Source: Promethearchaeota archaeon
GTDB lineage: Archaea > Asgardarchaeota > Lokiarchaeia > Sigyniarchaeales > SOKP01
Assembly (NCBI GenBank): GCA_019894975.1
Contig: JAGXNO010000030.1
Coordinates: 1 to 45,475 of the forward strand
Direction of reading: 5' to 3'
DNA length: 45,475 nucleotides
Shown: positions 17,425 through 25,280 of the stretch, one piece after another
Position numbering within the stretch: position 1 is the stretch's first letter
How the letters are laid out: every line of letters begins with the position of its first letter
The notes under the pieces: generated by a model
Databases searched by the model: none
What the model was told of the DNA's origin: nothing
Seen by the model: only the letters and a program-made list of their open reading frames with translations
Translations under genes and position numbers: made by a program

Positions 17425-18546
17425 CGATTGCTTGAGTATGAGAGTAAAAGAATTTTTAATAGATTTGATATTCCGTTAGCAAAAAATATCATTATTGAAG
17501 ACCGTGAAAATGTCGAAGAAAAAGTAAATCAATTTAAATTCCCTGCAATTATTAAGTCCCAGATCGCAATTGGAAGCAGAAAGAAAGCCGGACTGATAAA
17601 GATCGCTAAGTCCAAGGAAGAAGCTATATCCCTTTGTAAAGAATTTTTTAGTAGAGTGGTTGCGGGATTTAAAGTAGAAGCTATACTTATTGAAGAATTA
17701 GCTCAAATAGAACATGAATATTATTGCTCAATTGCTTTAGACGCATCAGGACGACAATTCTTCATCATAGCTAGTAAAGAAGGAGGTATTGACATTGAAC
17801 AAGTATCTAAAAATAATCCTGAAGCAATAATAAAAGAAAGTTTTACTTACAACGAAGGATTAAGTGAAAATCTTGCTATTAAAATCTCCAAACAGCTAGA
17901 CTTCCCAAGTGAGTTCTTAGATTCAGCTAAAGATTTATTTCTTAAATTGTGGAACATTACAAAGGATCTTGAAGCCCAACTTGTAGAAATTAATCCCTTA
18001 GTTCTTACACCATCCGGATTAGTCGCTGTTGATGGCAAAATGATATTAGATGATGACACTGCTTTTCGACAGCCAATTGTCCAAGAGTTACAAGCTAAAA
18101 AACTCTCAGAATTAGAAAAATCAGCAAAAGAAGCAGGATTTTCATTCGTAGAATTAGAAGGTGAAATTGGTATTTTAGCAAATGGTGCTGGTCTAACGAT
18201 GGCGCTATTAGATGTATTGTCAGAATTAAAATTAAAACCCGCAAACTTTTTAGATGTAGGTGGAGGAGCAAGTAAGGAGCGAGTATATAAGGCATTAGAA
18301 TTATTATTTAAAATGAATCCAAAAGCTGTATTAGTTAATATTTTTGGTGGGATTACTCGTTGTGATGTTGTTGCAGAAGCTATAATTCAATCATTGAAGG
18401 ACTTTACGGATACACCTCCTTTAGTAATAAGATTGACTGGTACTAACGATGAATTGGGGATCAAACTTCTTAACGATGAGGGACTAACAGCTTTTCAAAA
18501 TGTTATAGATGCCATACAAAAAGTTAAGGAGGTTGTAGAGGGATAA
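17422..18546 (+). CDS. sucC: Succinyl-CoA synthetase (ADP-forming) beta subunit
   Basis: About 374 residues if begun at ATT 17422, or 372 from TTG 17428. It is an ATP-grasp subunit that forms succinyl-CoA from succinate, CoA and ATP, or the reverse. Seen: N-terminal EYESKRIFNRFDIPLAKN, IIKSQIAIGSRKKAGLI, the metal/ATP residues of LVEINPLV and AVDGKMILDDD, then the CoA-ligase-like C-terminal domain with GGGASKERVYKALEL and VLVNIFGGITRCD, close to the family VNIFGGIxRCD. It is full length. sucD starts two bases after its stop. A TTTAAATAA element near 17291 may be the promoter. It is the succinate-activation step of the cycle formed with the sdh, 2-oxoacid oxidoreductase, ATP-citrate lyase and isocitrate dehydrogenase genes. 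Confidence 0.93.
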   Translation: MRLLEYESKRIFNRFDIPLAKNIIIEDRENVEEKVNQFKFPAIIKSQIAIGSRKKAGLIKIAKSKEEAISLCKEFFSRVVAGFKVEAILIEELAQIEHEYYCSIALDASGRQFFIIASKEGGIDIEQVSKNNPEAIIKESFTYNEGLSENLAIKISKQLDFPSEFLDSAKDLFLKLWNITKDLEAQLVEINPLVLTPSGLVAVDGKMILDDDTAFRQPIVQELQAKKLSELEKSAKEAGFSFVELEGEIGILANGAGLTMALLDVLSELKLKPANFLDVGGGASKERVYKALELLFKMNPKAVLVNIFGGITRCDVVAEAIIQSLKDFTDTPPLVIRLTGTNDELGIKLLNDEGLTAFQNVIDAIQKVKEVVEG

Positions 18547-18547
18547 T

Positions 18548-19408
18548 ATGTATATAAATAAAAATTCCAAAGTGGTTGTTCAAGGAATTACTGGAAGTCA
18601 AGGGAACTTCCATACTCAATTAATGTTAGACTATGGAACTAATATAGTAGCAGGAGTTACTCCCAAGAAAGAAGGTCAAAAAGTTCATGGGATTCCTGTG
18701 TTTAATACTGTGGAAAGAGCAGTAAAAGAGTCTGGTTGTGATACTAGTATTATATTTGTTCCAGCACGATTCACTTTTAATGCTGTTAAAGAAAGTTTAC
18801 TTGCCGGGATTAAGCTAACCTGTATTATAACTGAAAATGTACCTGTTTTTGATATGATTCAATTAGTTGAATTGTCACGTGAGCGAAATCTGCATATTCT
18901 TGGACCAAATGGACCAGGTATGATGATACCTGATAAAATAAAATTAGGAATAATGCCTGGAGATATGTGCCACTATGGAGATGTAGCAATTATTGCTAAA
19001 AGTGGAACATTGTCATATGAAATTACAAAAGCAATTGGAAATGCGGGGATTGGAGTTTCTGCATATATTGGAATAGGGGGAGACCCTGTGAGAGGAACAA
19101 CTATGGTTGAAGCTGTAGAATATTACTCCGAGGACCCTAACACCAAACTTCTTGTTTTAATAGGTGAAATTGGCAGTGATGAAGAAGAAAAAACTGCGGA
19201 ATTTATTAAAGATAATGTATCAAAACCTATAATTTCCTATATCGCCGGGAAAAGTGCTCCTGAAGGTAAACGAATGGGTCATGCAGGAGCAATTATCTCA
19301 GGTGATTTTGGCACAGCACAGGGGAAGATTAAAGCCTTAATGGCAGCTGGTTCCCAAATAGCCGAAACTCCTTGGGATATACCGAAGTTAATCGAAAAAA
19401 TACTATAA
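18548..19408 (+). CDS. sucD: Succinyl-CoA synthetase alpha subunit
   Basis: 286 residues. It binds CoA through an N-terminal Rossmann fold (VVVQGITGSQGNFHTQLMLD) and carries the phospho-histidine in RMGHAGAIISG. Family landmarks are KEGQKVHGIPVF, ITENVPVFDM, AKSGTLSYE and GIGGDPVRGT. GPNGPGM replaces the usual GPN-C/T-PG, and VRG stands where most have I-x-G. These are small changes in the CoA/succinate region and might reflect another acid substrate. The start is ATG 18548, two bases after sucC, with GAGGG before it. The pair is certainly a CoA ligase of the succinyl-CoA synthetase type; succinate as substrate is inferred from context. Confidence 0.93.
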   Translation: MYINKNSKVVVQGITGSQGNFHTQLMLDYGTNIVAGVTPKKEGQKVHGIPVFNTVERAVKESGCDTSIIFVPARFTFNAVKESLLAGIKLTCIITENVPVFDMIQLVELSRERNLHILGPNGPGMMIPDKIKLGIMPGDMCHYGDVAIIAKSGTLSYEITKAIGNAGIGVSAYIGIGGDPVRGTTMVEAVEYYSEDPNTKLLVLIGEIGSDEEEKTAEFIKDNVSKPIISYIAGKSAPEGKRMGHAGAIISGDFGTAQGKIKALMAAGSQIAETPWDIPKLIEKIL

Positions 19409-19427
19409 GTATATTTCCCTTTAAAAC

Positions 19428-19436
19428 TTATAAATA
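19428..19436 (+). promoter_or_regulatory. TATA-like box after sucD
   Basis: TTATAAATA preceded by a purine-rich TTTAAAAC stretch. It lies about 37-45 bases before the TTG start at 19473, so a transcript could begin just before that start and be nearly leaderless. Confidence 0.4.
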
Positions 19437-19472
19437 AACTTCAAATCATTAATAGAACAATGCTATTAAGAA

Positions 19473-19802
19473 TTGCTACTTAAAAATAAGAGAAGGATAG
19501 AAAAAAACTATTTAATTCTTCTACCTCCTCAAAAGAACCAAGAAGTAGTAAATAAATATCTGCAACTAATGCAAGATCCGGGTATGCCTTCATCCGTTAA
19601 ATCATTTAAGATTTATGGGAAAACAACTAAAGATGGTACTCAGTCAAAATCATATCTAGAGGTTGAACCAGGGAAATTAAATGATGCGTTTACTGATCTC
19701 GGCGTGATTATGGCAGCATTTCTTGAAATAGAAGGATATAGATATGAATTTGGTATTGCACTTTCTGTAGAAGAATCTCTGGCCGCTCTTCAACAAGGAT
19801 AA
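19473..19802 (+). CDS. Small hypothetical protein
   Basis: 109 residues from a TTG start. I do not recognise the family. The sequence alternates strands and helices: NYLILLPPQKNQEVVNKYL, FKIYGKTTKDG, KSYLEVEPGKLNDAF, YRYEFGIALSVEESLAAL. This would suit a small alpha/beta sandwich of dimeric ferredoxin-like fold. The exact start is uncertain, since the first dozen residues are basic and no ribosome site precedes the TTG. It has its own TATA-like box and is followed by a ten-T run at 19841. Confidence 0.6.
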   Translation: MLLKNKRRIEKNYLILLPPQKNQEVVNKYLQLMQDPGMPSSVKSFKIYGKTTKDGTQSKSYLEVEPGKLNDAFTDLGVIMAAFLEIEGYRYEFGIALSVEESLAALQQG

Positions 19803-19840
19803 AATTAGGAGGGGGGTAAAATATTTCCATTTTAAATTCA

Positions 19841-19850
19841 TTTTTTTTTT
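19841..19850 (+). terminator. Poly-T terminator candidate
   Basis: An uninterrupted run of ten T residues about 40 bases after the stop of the small hypothetical gene. Archaeal transcription commonly ends at such T tracts without a hairpin. Confidence 0.45.
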
Positions 19851-19992
19851 AAAATTACTTATTTTAAGGCATTTATCTGGTTAATATGTGTTAGATCACT
19901 TTTTTTGGATATGTTCAGTAAAAGTCTGACTTCAAGATGATGAATAAATAATTCAATAAATTTTAAATCAGATCTACATAATTTTCTTTGAG

Positions 19993-21369
19993 ATGAAATT
20001 TTTACCTAAAAAGGAGTCATTGAAACTACATAAAGTTCCAGAATGGTTTCATGATGCAAAACTTGGTATTTTTATACACTGGGGCCTTTTTTCCGTTCCT
20101 GCTTTTGCTGCCGAAAAACTAACTTTAGATGAGTCCCAAAAAAGAGGAACAAATACACATATGAAGAATAATCCTTATGCTGAATGGTATTTAAATTCAT
20201 TAAGAATTGAGGGAAGCCCTACTCAACACTTTCATAATGAAAGCTATGGGGATGATTTCTCTTATGATAGATTTGCTGAGATTTTTAATGAAGAGATAAA
20301 AAAGTGGAATCCTGCTGATATGGTTGACCTCATCAAAAAGGCTGGTGCGAAATATGTTGTGCTAGTGACAAAACATCATGACGGATTCCTCCTCTGGCCA
20401 AGTAAATATCCAAATCCCAAGAAAGATAATTACATTGCGAGCAGAGATATCGTTGGTGAACTTACTGAAGTTGTAAAACAACAAGGATTGAAGATGGGTT
20501 TATACTATTCAGGGGCATTAGATTGGTCTTGGAATCCGAACCCAATAATAGATAATGAAAGTTGGCGAGTAAATGGTCCAAGTGAAATTGAATATACAGA
20601 ATATGCTAACAATCATTGGTATGAGTTAATTGATGAATATGATCCTATTATTTTATGGAATGATATAGGATATCCACCCAACACAAATGTTTATGAAATT
20701 TTTGCATATTTCTATAACAAACACCCTGATGGCCTAATCAATGACAGATGGATACAATATCACAAATCTGATTTTGATCATCCTCCAGTTAGACATAGGG
20801 ATTTTGCGACTCCAGAATACAGGATGATGGAAGATATAACTGATTTAAAGTGGGAAAGTACTCGTGGCATAGGTTATTCGTTTGGTTATAATAAAATGGA
20901 AACAGAGAAAGACTATTTACGTCCAGATGAATTAATTCGAATGTTCATTGATATAGTAAGTAAAAATGGAAATCTACTCCTTAATCTGGGTCCCACGGCG
21001 GATGGAACGATTCCAGAACTTCAAAAGAAAGCCATATTAGGGCTTGGGAAATGGCTTGAAATAAATGGGGAAAGTATTTATGGAACTCGACCTTGGAATA
21101 GGGCAGAAGGAAAAACATTGGATGATATGGACCTGAGATTTACACAGAAAGGTGAAACCATTTATATACATTTATTTGATAAACCTAAAAATAAGGAAAT
21201 TATAATTGAATCATTAGAAGTTCATATTGAAACAAAAATTCAACTTTTAGGTCATGATAAATATTTATATTGGACTCAATTAGGGGAAAACTTGCAAGTC
21301 ATATTTCCCGAGAGTTTTAAAGAATCTCCTGTATATGTTTTCAAGCTTGTGCCTAAAACAAAAGTCTAA
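19993..21369 (+). CDS. Alpha-L-fucosidase, GH29 (complete)
   Basis: 458 residues, full length for the catalytic domain plus a short beta domain. Motifs: AKLGIFIHWGLFSVPAFA, VLVTKHHDGFLLWPS, PIILWNDIGYP with the presumed nucleophile Asp224, STRGIGYSFGYNKME, and LLLNLGPTADGTIPE. The LWND-hydrophobic-G motif is nearer to Thermotoga-type fucosidases than the WWDFG of the copy at the left edge, so the two may prefer different linkages. There is no signal peptide. It starts at ATG 19993 with no clear ribosome site, perhaps leaderless. It stands alone on the plus strand after the sucCD genes. Confidence 0.93.
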   Translation: MKFLPKKESLKLHKVPEWFHDAKLGIFIHWGLFSVPAFAAEKLTLDESQKRGTNTHMKNNPYAEWYLNSLRIEGSPTQHFHNESYGDDFSYDRFAEIFNEEIKKWNPADMVDLIKKAGAKYVVLVTKHHDGFLLWPSKYPNPKKDNYIASRDIVGELTEVVKQQGLKMGLYYSGALDWSWNPNPIIDNESWRVNGPSEIEYTEYANNHWYELIDEYDPIILWNDIGYPPNTNVYEIFAYFYNKHPDGLINDRWIQYHKSDFDHPPVRHRDFATPEYRMMEDITDLKWESTRGIGYSFGYNKMETEKDYLRPDELIRMFIDIVSKNGNLLLNLGPTADGTIPELQKKAILGLGKWLEINGESIYGTRPWNRAEGKTLDDMDLRFTQKGETIYIHLFDKPKNKEIIIESLEVHIETKIQLLGHDKYLYWTQLGENLQVIFPESFKESPVYVFKLVPKTKV

Positions 21370-21412
21370 ATGGAAACAAATTGATTGGGGGATAGAAAAT
21401 AGTAATTTTCTC

Positions 21413-21607
21413 TTAACACCTTAATAAATAAAATATATAAAGTGCTGTTGGAGTGAGGAAACCTACTAAAAATCCAAAACCAAACATCCTAATATCGCCA
21501 ATTATAGATAATACTATTCCACCTATTAGTCCACATATACAACATGCAATAATATAGATTATAAATTTCTCTGATAAACTCCTTCCTTCTTTCTCATCAG
21601 CCCGCAC
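21413..21607 (-). CDS. Small membrane protein with two helices
   Basis: 64 residues from a GTG start. The N-terminus is charged (RADEKEGRSLSEK), followed by two hydrophobic helices (FIIYIIACCICGLIGGIVLS and FGFGFLVGFLTPTALYIFYL) joined by a short IGDIRM loop. It has no family I recognise. It converges with the fucosidase, with 43 bases between stops. The codon pattern and clear helix-loop-helix layout favour a real gene. Confidence 0.55.
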   Translation of the reverse strand: MRADEKEGRSLSEKFIIYIIACCICGLIGGIVLSIIGDIRMFGFGFLVGFLTPTALYIFYLLRC

Positions 21608-21737
21608 ATCAAATTTTCATTTTCACTCAAATTATTCTCTTATCCTCTCATTTTAATTTATTTCAAATTCATAAAAACCAGAACCGATACTATAAACAAC
21701 ATAATTATTAAATTGTTTGAGGATTGCTCAAACTGAA

Positions 21738-22172
21738 TTATAAATTTTGTAAGAAATCATTTATAACTGAAGTTATTGCTTGAAAATCCATGAGTTCTTC
21801 ACCACTACCTTCAAATGAAACATCTCCAGCCTTATGGGCACTTGAAATTTCGATATGACCAAATAGTATCCCTGAAAAAACGTTCATGGTAGTAGTAAAA
21901 CTTAAAGTTGGTTCTTCAATATCACCTTCCCCAAAATCAACTTTCCCTTCCTTGAATTCTAACCAAAATTTCTTATTTTCATCAGAAATTATAATTTTAC
22001 CTAGAAACTCCATGTCTAACATTGCCATATCTTCGAATTCCTCTTTTAATTCCTTTTTTTCTGAAGATATTTGTTTATAAACTTCTAATAACTGGAGTGT
22101 ATCATCAGCAGTAACAGTTCTACTTTCGTTTAATTTGGATTTAACATTGTTTAACAAGTCTTGATTTACCAT
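21738..22172 (-). CDS. SCP2 sterol-carrier-domain protein
   Basis: 144 residues. After a helical, charged N-terminus (LKNVKSKLNESRTVT region), residues 52-142 match the SCP2 fold: MEFLGKIIISDENKKFWLEF, a GxxDFGEG turn, LSFTTTMNVFSGILFGHIEI, and AHKAGDVSFEGSGEELMDF. The last part is the typical G-D-hydrophobic strand before the C-terminal helix. Such domains bind acyl chains or acyl-CoA in a tunnel. It is divergent from the thiolase-like operon that starts 174 bases away, and that operon carries another SCP2 gene, so they may share regulation. The lipid bound is unknown. Confidence 0.75.
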   Translation of the reverse strand: MVNQDLLNNVKSKLNESRTVTADDTLQLLEVYKQISSEKKELKEEFEDMAMLDMEFLGKIIISDENKKFWLEFKEGKVDFGEGDIEEPTLSFTTTMNVFSGILFGHIEISSAHKAGDVSFEGSGEELMDFQAITSVINDFLQNL

Positions 22173-22346
22173 TTAAATCATCTCTCTTTTAATTAATTAA
22201 TTAATAAACAATATAAAAGAAGAATTAATTAAATATTTTCATTAAAATATTTCTCACTATCATTTCTTAATTTGGAACATTAATTAATGACTCTATCCAA
22301 ATTAAATTAAAAATAAAATTTAAAAAATTCAACCAAGTGATAAATA

Positions 22347-23585
22347 ATGAGGAAAGTAGCTATAATTGGAGTAGGAATTACTCCATTTAAAACAAGATAT
22401 TTAGATAAGACTTATTTCGAACTTGCTTATGATGCAACTAAATCAGCGCTAGAAGATGCTAATAAAAACGGTGCTGAGATTACACATAAAGAGTTAGAAT
22501 CAACGGTATATGGTATATACAACGAGCTTTTTGAACGACAATTTATGCCTGATATTTTTATAAATAGTTATATTGGTATGAACGACAAACCTGGAACGCG
22601 AATTGCATCAGGTGGGGCTACAGGAGGTTATACTGTAAGAATGGCATATGCAGAAGTTGCATCTGGACTCTCAGATTTATGTCTATGCCTTGGAGTGGAG
22701 AAATGCAATGATTGTTATGATGAACAAACCGGGACCACTACACCTGAAGTACTTAACTCTATAGCTTATTCGGCAGATATGACATATGAGTATCCAATGG
22801 GAATGATGGCAGCAAGTTCTTATGTAAGTATGGTAAATGCTCATTTTGAAGAATTTGGAAATCCTACAGAAGAACAAATGGCACTTGTGTCAGTAAAAAA
22901 TCATGGTAACGCGATGAATAATCCTAAAGCTCAATCACCAATGAAAATCACAGTAGAAGATGTATTGAATTCAAGAATTATCTGTTACCCATTTAAGTTG
23001 TTGGATTGCTGCTTATACTCAGAAGCATCGGCAGCGTTAATTTTAGCAAGTGAAGAAAAAGTTAAGGAATTAAAAGTCGAAAATCCAATTTGGATAACAG
23101 GGGTCGGTGCTGCAAATACAGATTGTTTTATAGGGAATCGGGAAGATATGGGGAGATTATATTCAAATATCCATGCGGCAAAAGCGGCATATAAAATGGC
23201 AGGATTAAAATATGAGAAAATTAAAAGTCAAATTGATTTGGCAGAATTACATGATGCTTTTTCTGGTCAAGAAGTTATATCTTACGAAGAATTAGGTTTT
23301 GTATCATTCGGGGAAGGTGGAAAATGGATTGAATCAGGAGGTCCATTAATAGACGGTGAAGTGCCATGTTGTCCATCAGGAGGGCTTATCGGATGTGGCC
23401 ATGCGGTTGGGGCAACAGGAATTATGTCTACGGGAGAAGCTGCTCTTCAATTAAGAGGAGATGCGGGAAAACATCAAGTAAAAACGATTGAGAATGGAAG
23501 AGCTATTTCTCATTCGATTGGAGGCCCTGGGGCTGCATACGCTGCTATAATTGTAATGGAAAATGAGGAGGGAATGAAAAAATAA
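22347..23585 (+). CDS. SCP-x/archaeal thiolase-fold protein lacking the nucleophilic Cys (possible aldolase)
   Basis: 412-residue thiolase superfamily protein, full length. It has the start KVAIIGVGITPF, HDAF (His302) and GGLIGCGHAVGATG (His352), as in SCP-x-type thiolases. The segment that normally reads A-C-A-S-G-G reads RIASGGATGG, so the acyl-accepting Cys is replaced by Ile86. No other Cys lies between residues 1 and 111. Classic Claisen chemistry is therefore unlikely. Related Cys-less proteins paired with DUF35 partners (Ltp2-type in bacterial steroid side-chain breakdown) act as retro-aldolases. This gene overlaps a DUF35 gene by one base and is followed by SCP2 and SDR genes, which fits that idea. 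A GTGAT ribosome site precedes ATG 22347. Confidence 0.88.
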   Translation: MRKVAIIGVGITPFKTRYLDKTYFELAYDATKSALEDANKNGAEITHKELESTVYGIYNELFERQFMPDIFINSYIGMNDKPGTRIASGGATGGYTVRMAYAEVASGLSDLCLCLGVEKCNDCYDEQTGTTTPEVLNSIAYSADMTYEYPMGMMAASSYVSMVNAHFEEFGNPTEEQMALVSVKNHGNAMNNPKAQSPMKITVEDVLNSRIICYPFKLLDCCLYSEASAALILASEEKVKELKVENPIWITGVGAANTDCFIGNREDMGRLYSNIHAAKAAYKMAGLKYEKIKSQIDLAELHDAFSGQEVISYEELGFVSFGEGGKWIESGGPLIDGEVPCCPSGGLIGCGHAVGATGIMSTGEAALQLRGDAGKHQVKTIENGRAISHSIGGPGAAYAAIIVMENEEGMKK

Positions 23586-24079
23586 TGAGTGATAAATTTC
23601 AAGCACATGAAATTAGAGACATAATTAAGATAAATTATAAATATACGATGGGTGGACAATCTAAGTTTTTTTTAGAAATTATGAAAAATAAAAAGATTCT
23701 AGGTGCAAAATGTACAAAATGCGGGAAAGTTTGGATGCCACCAAGAATAAATTGTTCAGATTGTTATGTCCCCGCTGATTGGTATGAAGTTAAACACACA
23801 GGTATAATTGAGGTAAGTACAATAATATGGTATACTACGTCAGCGTTTATTAAAAATATCCCATATGGTACTGCCTATGTTAAATTAGATGGAGCTGATA
23901 CTGCCTTATTACAGGGAATTTTTTCAGAAAATTTAGTTCCCTCAAAGATTAAAAAAGGAAAACGTGTTAAAGCTGTATTTCAAAAAGAAAGAGAAGGAAA
24001 AATGACCGACTTTTTCTTTGTTCCTGAAGATGAATATTTAAATTGGATTAATAAGCCTGAATTTGAGGGAGGAGAATAG
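23585..24079 (+). CDS. DUF35 OB-fold acyl-CoA-associated protein with zinc ribbon
   Basis: 164 residues. Residues 40-60 form a rubredoxin-like zinc ribbon with C43, C46, C57 and C60 (KCTKCGKVWMPPRINCSDC). An OB fold follows (GIIEVSTIIWY, GTAYVKLDGADTALLQGIF, KRVKAVFQKE). DUF35 proteins bridge thiolases and HMG-CoA synthases in archaea and form obligate complexes with Ltp2-type aldolases in bacteria. Its ATG shares one base with the stop of the thiolase-like gene, so the two are translationally coupled and probably form a complex. Confidence 0.88.
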   Translation: MSDKFQAHEIRDIIKINYKYTMGGQSKFFLEIMKNKKILGAKCTKCGKVWMPPRINCSDCYVPADWYEVKHTGIIEVSTIIWYTTSAFIKNIPYGTAYVKLDGADTALLQGIFSENLVPSKIKKGKRVKAVFQKEREGKMTDFFFVPEDEYLNWINKPEFEGGE

Positions 24080-24081
24080 AA

Positions 24082-24453
24082 TTGGAAAGAGCACAAGATA
24101 ATTTAGTGAAAATCGTAAAAAGAATGAATGAAAATCCTAAAGCTCTACAAGTGTTTGTAACTGATGTCGGTGGGAAACCAGTAAATTGGAATACTACCTT
24201 TCAATTTAATTTAGATAATGAAAATCCATTTTATTTAATAATCAATAATCAAAAAATTAGCATTAACGAGGGAACTTCCCAAAAGGCTGATATCGTCATG
24301 TCTGGGGATAATAGCGCAATTACAAAAATTTGTCAAGGAAAAGGCGATTTCACTCATGCTATAAGTCGTGAAGAAATTAAAGTAGAAAATGGTAAAGTTA
24401 TGGATATTATCAGACTCACAAGAGCAATAACAATTGTTTTAAAAACTAAATAA
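24082..24453 (+). CDS. SCP2-domain protein
   Basis: 123 residues from a TTG start placed 8 bases after a GGAGGA ribosome site. The SCP2 pattern is clear: a strand pair (NTTFQFNLDNENPFYLIIN), the KADIVMSGDNSAITKICQGKGDFTHAIS segment, then a short strand IKVENGKVMDIIRL and a C-terminal helix. It lies directly after the DUF35 gene and before the SDR. It probably presents or shields a lipid acyl-CoA for the neighbouring enzymes. Confidence 0.78.
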   Translation: MERAQDNLVKIVKRMNENPKALQVFVTDVGGKPVNWNTTFQFNLDNENPFYLIINNQKISINEGTSQKADIVMSGDNSAITKICQGKGDFTHAISREEIKVENGKVMDIIRLTRAITIVLKTK

Positions 24454-24478
24454 TATTAATCAAAAATCGTGATATCAA

Positions 24479-25255
24479 ATGGAAGGAAAATTTCTTGAAG
24501 GTAAAGGAGCACTAATTACAGGAGGGGCATCAGGGTTTGGAAGAGGAGCAGCATATACACTTTCAGAAAAAGGAGCAGATGTTGTATTGGTTGATATTAA
24601 CGAGGATCTCCTAGAAGAAACCACAAAAAAAGTGCAACAAACGACAAATAAAAAAATAATCCCGATTGTATGCGATGTTTCAAAATCTGATCAAGTAAAC
24701 GCTATGGCAAAGCAAACTTTTGAAGAATTGGATAATGTATTTATTTTATTTAATAATGCAGGTATGGCAGACTATTCACTACGAGACATAACTAAAGTAA
24801 AAGAAGAAGACTGGGATCGAGTTATGAACGTTAATTTAAAAGGACAATGGCTTGTAGCGAATTCTTTACTAAAAAAAATGAGAAAACAACCGTTTGAACC
24901 TCTTGCTGGAAAAATGATATGTACATCTTCCCAGGGATCTAAGCTATTATCACCAATACTCCCAACATATTGTATATCAAAAGCAGGTGTAAATGCAATG
25001 GCAAAATTATTTGCAAAGGCTCTTGCACCAAAAATCACGGTAAATACAATATTACCTGGTGTTCATACCACGGGTATATATTTAAATTCAGAAGATCTTA
25101 TAAAAACTATGCTTAAAGCGGGAAATACAAGGATCCCTCTGGGTAGGATCGGGACAGTTGAAGATGTAACCAATGTTTTAATGTTCTTAGCATCTCCCGC
25201 TTCAGATTATATTACAGGTCAGGAATTCCTTGTTACAGGGGGTTTAGCTATCTAG
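24479..25255 (+). CDS. Short-chain dehydrogenase/reductase (SDR), likely NAD-dependent 3-hydroxyacyl type
   Basis: 258 residues, classical SDR length. TGGASGFGRG (residues 14-23) is the cofactor loop; VDIN after strand two places an Asp where NAD is preferred over NADP. NNAG (92-95), Ser150/Ser151, and Y164-x-x-x-K168 (YCISK) give the catalytic set. Its place after the thiolase-like, DUF35 and SCP2 genes suggests that it oxidises or reduces a hydroxyacyl-CoA or a steroid-like alcohol. The substrate is not certain. Confidence 0.88.
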   Translation: MEGKFLEGKGALITGGASGFGRGAAYTLSEKGADVVLVDINEDLLEETTKKVQQTTNKKIIPIVCDVSKSDQVNAMAKQTFEELDNVFILFNNAGMADYSLRDITKVKEEDWDRVMNVNLKGQWLVANSLLKKMRKQPFEPLAGKMICTSSQGSKLLSPILPTYCISKAGVNAMAKLFAKALAPKITVNTILPGVHTTGIYLNSEDLIKTMLKAGNTRIPLGRIGTVEDVTNVLMFLASPASDYITGQEFLVTGGLAI

Positions 25256-25280
25256 TAGATCTCTGATTACAATTTTAAAT

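Noticed and set aside
22190..22210. AATT repeats (TTAATTAATTAATTAATAA) in the divergent promoter of the thiolase-like operon as an operator array.
   Set aside because: Simple AT repeats of this length are expected in such AT-rich spacers, and no second copy was seen elsewhere.
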